Positions 53,142 to 58,503 of a DNA stretch of 58,503 bases are shown piece by piece (the stretch's first letter is position 1; each line of letters starts with the position of its first letter). The translations under genes were made by a program, and so were the position numbers. Below the pieces are notes generated by a model. It saw only the letters and a program-made list of their open reading frames with translations. It ran no database searches and was not told the origin of the DNA. The stretch comes from Robinsoniella sp. (GTDB lineage: Bacteria; Bacillota; Clostridia; Lachnospirales; Lachnospiraceae), in contig JALEVQ010000102.1 of NCBI GenBank assembly GCA_022788205.1, forward strand, positions 1 to 58,503, in the 5' to 3' direction.

Positions 53142-53840
53142 ATGAAGAAAAAAATATTGCTGATTGCAGGACATGGAGAAGGAGATCCAGGAGCAGTCTC
53201 GAAATGGGGACAGGAGGCAGATCTTGCAAGAGATCTTTTAAAAAGAATTCCGAAATATCTCAATGTTTCTGTCTTAAACGCGGAACTGTATGATACCGCG
53301 AAGGATTGCTACCAACAGACAAAAAAAGGAACGGGACCAGACTATGGAGCATATGATTTTATCCTGGAAATTCATTTTAATGCAAAACAGAAAAAAGATG
53401 AAGAGGGAGACGGAAGTTTTACCGGAACAGGCGGATATGTACAAAAAGGAGCAGATACTGAGATTGCACAAGCAATGATCCAGGAATTAGTAGCGCTGGG
53501 ATTTCAGAAATGGTGTCTCTGCACAACGGAAGAACTTTGCAATTGCAATGCGGCATGGAGGGCAAAAACCCCATATTTTTTGTTGGAAACAGCATTTTTG
53601 GATGACGGAGATGACATGAGATTCTATAGCCGCCACAAAGAAAAAATTGCAAAGGCGATTGCAGAAGTTTTGAATGAAAAAGTGGGAGGAGAAAGACAGC
53701 AGGATCATCCAGAAAGAGGGGATCACATTTATCGTGTGCAATGTGGAGCTTTTTTGAGGAGAGAAAATGCAGAAGCATTCAAAAAACAACTAGAAGAAGC
53801 TGGTTTTCCAACTGTGATTGTAGTGGCAAAAAGCCAGTAA
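53142..53840 (+). CDS. N-acetylmuramoyl-L-alanine amidase with SPOR domain
   Basis: 232 residues, no signal peptide. Amidase_3 fold: zinc His11 in LIAGHGEGDPGA, EIHFNA with the second His, and the catalytic Glu in LLETAFLDDGDD. Residues about 195-232 (HIYRVQCGAFLRRENAEAFKKQLEEAGFPTVIVV) are a SPOR peptidoglycan-binding domain. Cuts the peptide off the glycan strand. With no signal peptide it needs the holin to reach the wall. ATG 53142 is chosen because the preceding in-frame Met at 53076 lies inside the holin gene. Confidence 0.88.
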   Translation: MKKKILLIAGHGEGDPGAVSKWGQEADLARDLLKRIPKYLNVSVLNAELYDTAKDCYQQTKKGTGPDYGAYDFILEIHFNAKQKKDEEGDGSFTGTGGYVQKGADTEIAQAMIQELVALGFQKWCLCTTEELCNCNAAWRAKTPYFLLETAFLDDGDDMRFYSRHKEKIAKAIAEVLNEKVGGERQQDHPERGDHIYRVQCGAFLRRENAEAFKKQLEEAGFPTVIVVAKSQ

Positions 53841-53877
53841 AAGAAAGAATTTTAGGACAAGAAAAAAGGAGATTCGT

Positions 53878-56800
53878 ATGAACAAACAAAAAAATCAAAA
53901 AACAGAAGGTATCATTTTACAAGAAGAAAATCAAGAAGGAGAAGAAGAAATCATGAAAGAAACGACGAAAGAAATAAGGATGTTCGATGATGTTTATGAC
54001 ACAGAACATGTGAAAGAGACTATGGCATGTGTGGAAGTCGTAGAAAAAAGAACCGCATGCCAAAAAGTATTTGAAAATGCCGATCACTCTTTTACCGCGG
54101 CGGTTTATCCAAAGGCGGTTCATTACTTCGAAGATGGTGTGTGGAAAGAGATTGACAACACTTTGGAAGAAGAGGAGGAGTTCGAGGAATCGGAAAATAC
54201 AAAAAGTTTCAAAAGTAACTCAGAAAACTCAGAAAAGAAAGAGACTGCGCAGATGGATGTGCAGAGAGAAGGAGGATGGAAAAAGAAAAGCGGAAATGTC
54301 AAGGTCACACTCTTTCATCACGCAAAAGAAAACAAAACGATCCGGATTCAAAAAGAAAACGCGATGGTAGAGTGGGGGTTAAAAGGTGCCTCGAAAGTGA
54401 AAGGGATGCTGGAGGAAAGCAAAGAAGCCGGTGAAAACGACGACCCGATGACACTGAGGCGTTTTACAAACGCAGTCCGTTATGGGGAAGTGTTGCCGGG
54501 GGTGGATTTCCAGTGCCTGTTGGTGGGCGATGAGGTAAAAGATAACCTTATCCTGAAATCGAAGGATACACCGCATACCTTTACGTTTTGCTACCGTGTG
54601 AAAAAGCTGCATCCGGTGATGCAGAGCAGAAAGATCGTCTTCTTAAATGAAAAAGAAGAAACCGTATTCTGCGTGGACGCACCGTTTATGCGCGATGCGA
54701 AAGGAGCGCTCTCACAGGCATTGACCTTAGCATTACAGCAGGGAAAAAACGAAGAGGAATGGGAGATGACCGTACATGCCGATGAGGGATGGCTGAAAGA
54801 GGAAAGTCGTGCTTATCCGATTGTGATTGACCCCACGACAAGTTCGCCGGTAAGCTTTGAACAGGTTCATGCCAATGTCGTATCGGCGGTGGAACCGACG
54901 GTGATCGACGGGCAAAATGCCTACCTGGTTTTAGACGGCGGAAGCAACGTGCGAAGAGCCTTCTTGAAATTTCAGCTTCCGCAATTAAATCCAGGAGATA
55001 TGGTCATCAACGCGCAGATGATGGTAGTCAGCTTTAAAAATGATCCGCTGCAAGAAGAGATCACTTTATTGCGACGCCTGGAACTCCACCGTGTCTTGCA
55101 GGATTGGGAACCGTCCAATACGTGTTGGAACAACAAACCGATCTATGAAGAACAGATTCTGGATACGTACCAGTATATTGAGGATGATCCAAAGTTTCTC
55201 ACCTTCGGCATCACAGATCTGGTGAAGGACTGGTATGAAAATGGCAAAAATTACGGTGTGATGCTGAAAAAAGCACACGAGACAGAAGAGCGCAATCTTT
55301 GGCTGTTAGGCGCTGGAACCCATGAGGGAATTTCCGAGCTGCGCCCGCAGATTCTGGTGACGTATGTCAGCTATTCCGGATTAGAGGGATATTGGACGTA
55401 CCACAGCCAGAGCGTGGGAAGAGCCGGGACCGTACATATCAATGATTACAACGGCAACTTAGTCTATGTCCATCCGGTACTCTCCATGAGTGGAAACCGA
55501 ATGCCGGTCAACGTGAATCTGGTCTACAACAATACGGAGTATCAGAAAACGATCGGCTATGGATTGGGCTTTCGCCTGAATTATCACCAGACGATCGAGA
55601 AAGTGAAGATTGGAACCACCGATTACTACCGCCATATCGATGGAGATGGAACTGCACACTATTTTTATGAAGACAAAAAGAAAAACGTGTGGAAAGACGA
55701 GTCCAACACCGAGCTGACCTTGGAGTTTGGCACGACCGATGACGATGCTTTTCGGATCAAAGACAAAGAAAACGGGCGGCTCATCTTTCACAAAGCAGGT
55801 TATCTGGTGCAAATCAAAGACCGCAATGAAAATGCTTTAAAGATTACGTGGACGGACAACAAGATCACAAAGCTGGAGGATGGCGCCGGAAGAGTGACGA
55901 CACTTGCCTACAACGCGGATGGCTTGCTTGCCTCGGTCACCGACCCGGTAAACCGCGTGAAGTCCTTTGCCTATGATGCGAAAAAGCAGCTGACTACCAT
56001 CACAGATGTGGACGGGGAAGTGATGAATCTCTCTTACGCAACGATTGCAGGACTTCTAAATGGCGTGAAAAATGTCGATGACTATCAGGTAAAATACGCT
56101 TACACCGGCGGAAATCCGCGCCGTATCCGAAGAGTCTGCGAGTATGCCGGGACGGAACGCGGCAATGCGCTCAATATGGTGTATGGCAATAATAAGACGA
56201 AATTCACAGATGACCGTGGGAAGATGGAGTGTTATTTCTTCAACAACAGCGGAAACACGGTGAGTGTGCAGGATGACAAAGGGTATGCCATGGCATGGAA
56301 ATTCAATCAGGACGGCAATCACGTAAACCAGTTAGATAATCAGACAAAAATGCAGCTTGCCACCGCACAGCTCTTACAGGATCCCTGCGGAAAGACCGGA
56401 ATCGGAACGATCTGGAAAGGAAGCAGCAATGCCGGCACCGTGACGGTGAGCGCCAACACCGACGCGGCGCAGACGAAGACGGGAGATCGGTGCCTGAAGA
56501 TTGCCTCTACCGCATCGACCGGAGTAGGCAGATGTTATCAGACCGTCAGCATCCCAGCGGGAAGAAGCTTTACCTTCTCCGCCTATGTAAAAATGGACGT
56601 GGAAGAACTCGGCAGTGTGGGCGGATGTTATCTCAGCTTATACTACACCGACAAAGACGGAAAACAGCAGACGGCGAACAATAAGCGCATTGAGACAACC
56701 GGAGGTACTTGGAAGCTTCTGTCCCTGCCGTTTACACTTCCCTCCGATGCTTCCTCCCAGACCGTAACCTGCAACGTGGTTCTGCGAAACCTCAAAGGAA

Positions 56801-58503
56801 CGGTGTATCTCGATGATCTTCAGGTCGAATGGGGCTTGAATCCAAACCGCCACAACTTCATCAGCAACGGAGATCTGACCTATGACCATTTGGATCTGTT
56901 TACGAGAGAAGATTCCGACGACGGAGACAAGATCGTCACGACCGGAACCGAGACGGAGCTGCCCGTGACCGGACTTGCCAAGGTGGGCAAGGCGATGGCA
57001 ACCGTTTATACCGGACCGGGAACCACCTACGAAAAGCTGATTGATGTGTGGAAAGACAATCCGCTGGAGATCATTAACTGGGTCAACGGAAAAGACGGAG
57101 CGATCTGGTATCGCGTCCGCACGCAGTGGGAGGACACGTCCGATGAGAAAAACACCGGTTATATCCATGCCGATGATATCGAGTTTTTCCTCGCCGGAGG
57201 AAATGGCGTGCGCATGGGAACACTCGCCTTTGACAACATCACCGTCTATGTAGGAGCGGGAAGCGAGTATGCCGTGGAGGCAACTCCATCCAAGGATACG
57301 CAGATGGTCATCAAAGACACGGCGCTGGATCCGAGTGGAAACGAGTGGCATCATGTCCGCTTCCAGTACGGCACAGAGTGGTACGGCGGCTATGTACCGG
57401 CAAACAAGGTTGCTGACAACTGCACCAATGCAGCAAGCGTCAAGGCAGCCGCTCAGACCAACGCGTATTACTATCCGGATACGAATTATGGAATTGTGCG
57501 TATCATCGAGGAAGGAGAGACCGTGCCGATCCGAGGAACATACATCGATGAGACGGGAAGCACCTGGTATCTGATTCCAAGTTTTCTGTCGAACCAGAAC
57601 GCAACGATGGGCTATGCAAGGGCAGATGCTTTCACCGTGGTGACGGAGCCAAGCTTTGCCTTAACCAACACCGAGATGATTGCGAGCGGAAACGGCAATC
57701 TAAACGGCAGAGTGTATAAGATCGTGGGTGACCCTTTCCGTGACAAGAAACTGACACAAACCTTAGAGATCTCAGGAAAAAAAGGAGACTGTTATCTCGT
57801 AAACGCCTGGGGAAAAGGAAGAACCGTGCCGCTGACAAGAACGTACCGTAAATTCGGGGTAGAGGTTGTTTTTGTCGGTCCAGAAGGGGCAGACGGAAGT
57901 GCAGGTGCACGCGAAGTCCATACCAGCAACTTCGGAGCCGATACGAGAGAGTGGCAATCCCTGTGCGATGCGGTGGTGGCAAAAGCAGACTATGAAAAGA
58001 TCGAAGTTTCTTACGTTTACTGCCACAATGCGAATATCGCTTATTTTGACGGGCTGTCTCTGTACAGAGAACAGTATGGCGCAAGTTATACGTATGACGA
58101 TAAGGGCAACGTGATCTCCGTGACCGACGCGGACGGAAAGAGCAGAAAGTTTGAATATAATGACAACGATGATCTGATCAGCATGACGGACGTCAGAGGA
58201 AAGAACTTCAAGTATACGTATGACTCGAAACACAACATTACCAAGGCTACTTCTGCGGCAAACAGGATCTATCATTTTGCGTATGACACTTACGGAAATA
58301 TCACTGAGCAGAAGACTGCCGATGCAAGCGACAGCACTTCCTACATGAAGATCAGCAAAACGTACACAACCGATGGAAACTATCCTCTGAAAGCAACGGA
58401 TGCACTGGGAAATGTGACGAATTATGAGTGGATGACCCAGCGAGGGGTTTTGAATTCCATGACCAACGCAAAAGGTTCCCAGACCTTCTACCGCTATGAC
58501 AAT
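53878..58503 (+). CDS. Giant RHS/YD-repeat protein, 3' end outside window
   Basis: The frame is open for 1542 codons to the window edge, so the gene is partial. No signal peptide; the N-terminus is Lys/Glu-rich. About residues 322-501 are a DNRLRE-like domain (WEPSNTCWNNKP), about 620-820 the first YD repeats (NALKITWTDNKITKLEDGAGR; YDAKKQLTTITDVDG), 845-988 a carbohydrate-binding beta-sandwich, 1030-1255 three SH3-like modules (YTGPGTTYEKL; YVGAGSEYAVE), 1261-1400 a second sandwich, then YD repeats again (YTYDDKGNVISVTDADGK). RHS proteins form shells around C-terminal toxins; that end is not visible. AAAGGAG precedes ATG 53878, 37 nt after the amidase, so it belongs to the lysis cassette. 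Confidence 0.88.
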   Translation, partial: MNKQKNQKTEGIILQEENQEGEEEIMKETTKEIRMFDDVYDTEHVKETMACVEVVEKRTACQKVFENADHSFTAAVYPKAVHYFEDGVWKEIDNTLEEEEEFEESENTKSFKSNSENSEKKETAQMDVQREGGWKKKSGNVKVTLFHHAKENKTIRIQKENAMVEWGLKGASKVKGMLEESKEAGENDDPMTLRRFTNAVRYGEVLPGVDFQCLLVGDEVKDNLILKSKDTPHTFTFCYRVKKLHPVMQSRKIVFLNEKEETVFCVDAPFMRDAKGALSQALTLALQQGKNEEEWEMTVHADEGWLKEESRAYPIVIDPTTSSPVSFEQVHANVVSAVEPTVIDGQNAYLVLDGGSNVRRAFLKFQLPQLNPGDMVINAQMMVVSFKNDPLQEEITLLRRLELHRVLQDWEPSNTCWNNKPIYEEQILDTYQYIEDDPKFLTFGITDLVKDWYENGKNYGVMLKKAHETEERNLWLLGAGTHEGISELRPQILVTYVSYSGLEGYWTYHSQSVGRAGTVHINDYNGNLVYVHPVLSMSGNRMPVNVNLVYNNTEYQKTIGYGLGFRLNYHQTIEKVKIGTTDYYRHIDGDGTAHYFYEDKKKNVWKDESNTELTLEFGTTDDDAFRIKDKENGRLIFHKAGYLVQIKDRNENALKITWTDNKITKLEDGAGRVTTLAYNADGLLASVTDPVNRVKSFAYDAKKQLTTITDVDGEVMNLSYATIAGLLNGVKNVDDYQVKYAYTGGNPRRIRRVCEYAGTERGNALNMVYGNNKTKFTDDRGKMECYFFNNSGNTVSVQDDKGYAMAWKFNQDGNHVNQLDNQTKMQLATAQLLQDPCGKTGIGTIWKGSSNAGTVTVSANTDAAQTKTGDRCLKIASTASTGVGRCYQTVSIPAGRSFTFSAYVKMDVEELGSVGGCYLSLYYTDKDGKQQTANNKRIETTGGTWKLLSLPFTLPSDASSQTVTCNVVLRNLKGTVYLDDLQVEWGLNPNRHNFISNGDLTYDHLDLFTREDSDDGDKIVTTGTETELPVTGLAKVGKAMATVYTGPGTTYEKLIDVWKDNPLEIINWVNGKDGAIWYRVRTQWEDTSDEKNTGYIHADDIEFFLAGGNGVRMGTLAFDNITVYVGAGSEYAVEATPSKDTQMVIKDTALDPSGNEWHHVRFQYGTEWYGGYVPANKVADNCTNAASVKAAAQTNAYYYPDTNYGIVRIIEEGETVPIRGTYIDETGSTWYLIPSFLSNQNATMGYARADAFTVVTEPSFALTNTEMIASGNGNLNGRVYKIVGDPFRDKKLTQTLEISGKKGDCYLVNAWGKGRTVPLTRTYRKFGVEVVFVGPEGADGSAGAREVHTSNFGADTREWQSLCDAVVAKADYEKIEVSYVYCHNANIAYFDGLSLYREQYGASYTYDDKGNVISVTDADGKSRKFEYNDNDDLISMTDVRGKNFKYTYDSKHNITKATSAANRIYHFAYDTYGNITEQKTADASDSTSYMKISKTYTTDGNYPLKATDALGNVTNYEWMTQRGVLNSMTNAKGSQTFYRYDN

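Noticed and set aside
1-58503. CRISPR array, tRNA or rRNA genes
   Set aside because: I saw no regularly spaced repeats, no cloverleaf with a TTCRA arm and CCA-type end, and no rRNA blocks.

Overview
The window is about 58.5 kb of a low-to-mid GC, Gram-positive Clostridia-type chromosome. I place it in Lachnospiraceae, probably Blautia-like. The basis is codon use, strong AGGAGG ribosome sites, TTGACA/TATAAT promoters, a phi-LC3-type holin, DUF6171 and DUF5696 proteins, and a large arabinan utilisation locus of the kind gut Firmicutes carry. Assignment below family level is an inference.

Layout. 1-200: right end of an IS200/IS605 element (last codons of tnpB and its terminal hairpin, probably the 3' part of an omega RNA). 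331-4350: a secreted type B carboxylesterase, a lipoprotein esterase split by a frameshift at an A6 run, and a small unknown protein. 4558-7950: a cobalamin riboswitch with terminator in front of a three-gene B12-type ABC importer. 8040-11922: a DUF3786 protein, a YyaL/DUF255 thioredoxin-domain protein and an aldo/keto reductase. 12077-14487: rpmG-secE-nusG-rplK-rplA, with a similar hairpin leader before rplK and before rplA, ending in a terminator with no rplJ-rplL behind it.

14567-35494: arabinan/arabinose-oligosaccharide locus. GH127 has its own promoter. A second promoter probably drives about 15 kb: secreted GH43 arabinanase, a 995-aa binding protein, two permeases, an NHL/TPR/Yip1-like membrane protein, a DUF5696 protein, two more permeases, a second binding protein and a cytoplasmic GH43. 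A third unit holds an ArsR-type regulator, a GH51 arabinofuranosidase and a DUF6171 protein. An identical 16-bp palindrome lies upstream of the arabinanase and at the likely transcription start of the regulator, with a degenerate copy before GH127; I propose it as the regulator's operator. No importer ATPase is present, so a shared MsmX-type ATPase elsewhere is expected.

35502-41710: a 1507-aa surface protein with two C-type-lectin-like domains, and a sodium:alanine symporter on the other strand. 42130-47434: the most unusual unit, an HTH-like protein, a protein kinase-NACHT NTPase-transmembrane fusion and a lipoprotein, probably a membrane signalling or defence system. 47557-51263: an amino-acid ABC importer with a dimethylargininase-family hydrolase. 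51279-58503: an ImmA/ImmR pair with four operator-like sites, then a phage-type lysis cassette (XhlA-like, holin, amidase-SPOR) directly ahead of a giant RHS/YD-repeat protein that runs off the window. A 76-nt structured element occurs twice (47685-47760 and 52523-52598), each copy ending about 35 nt before a start codon, with a covarying base pair.
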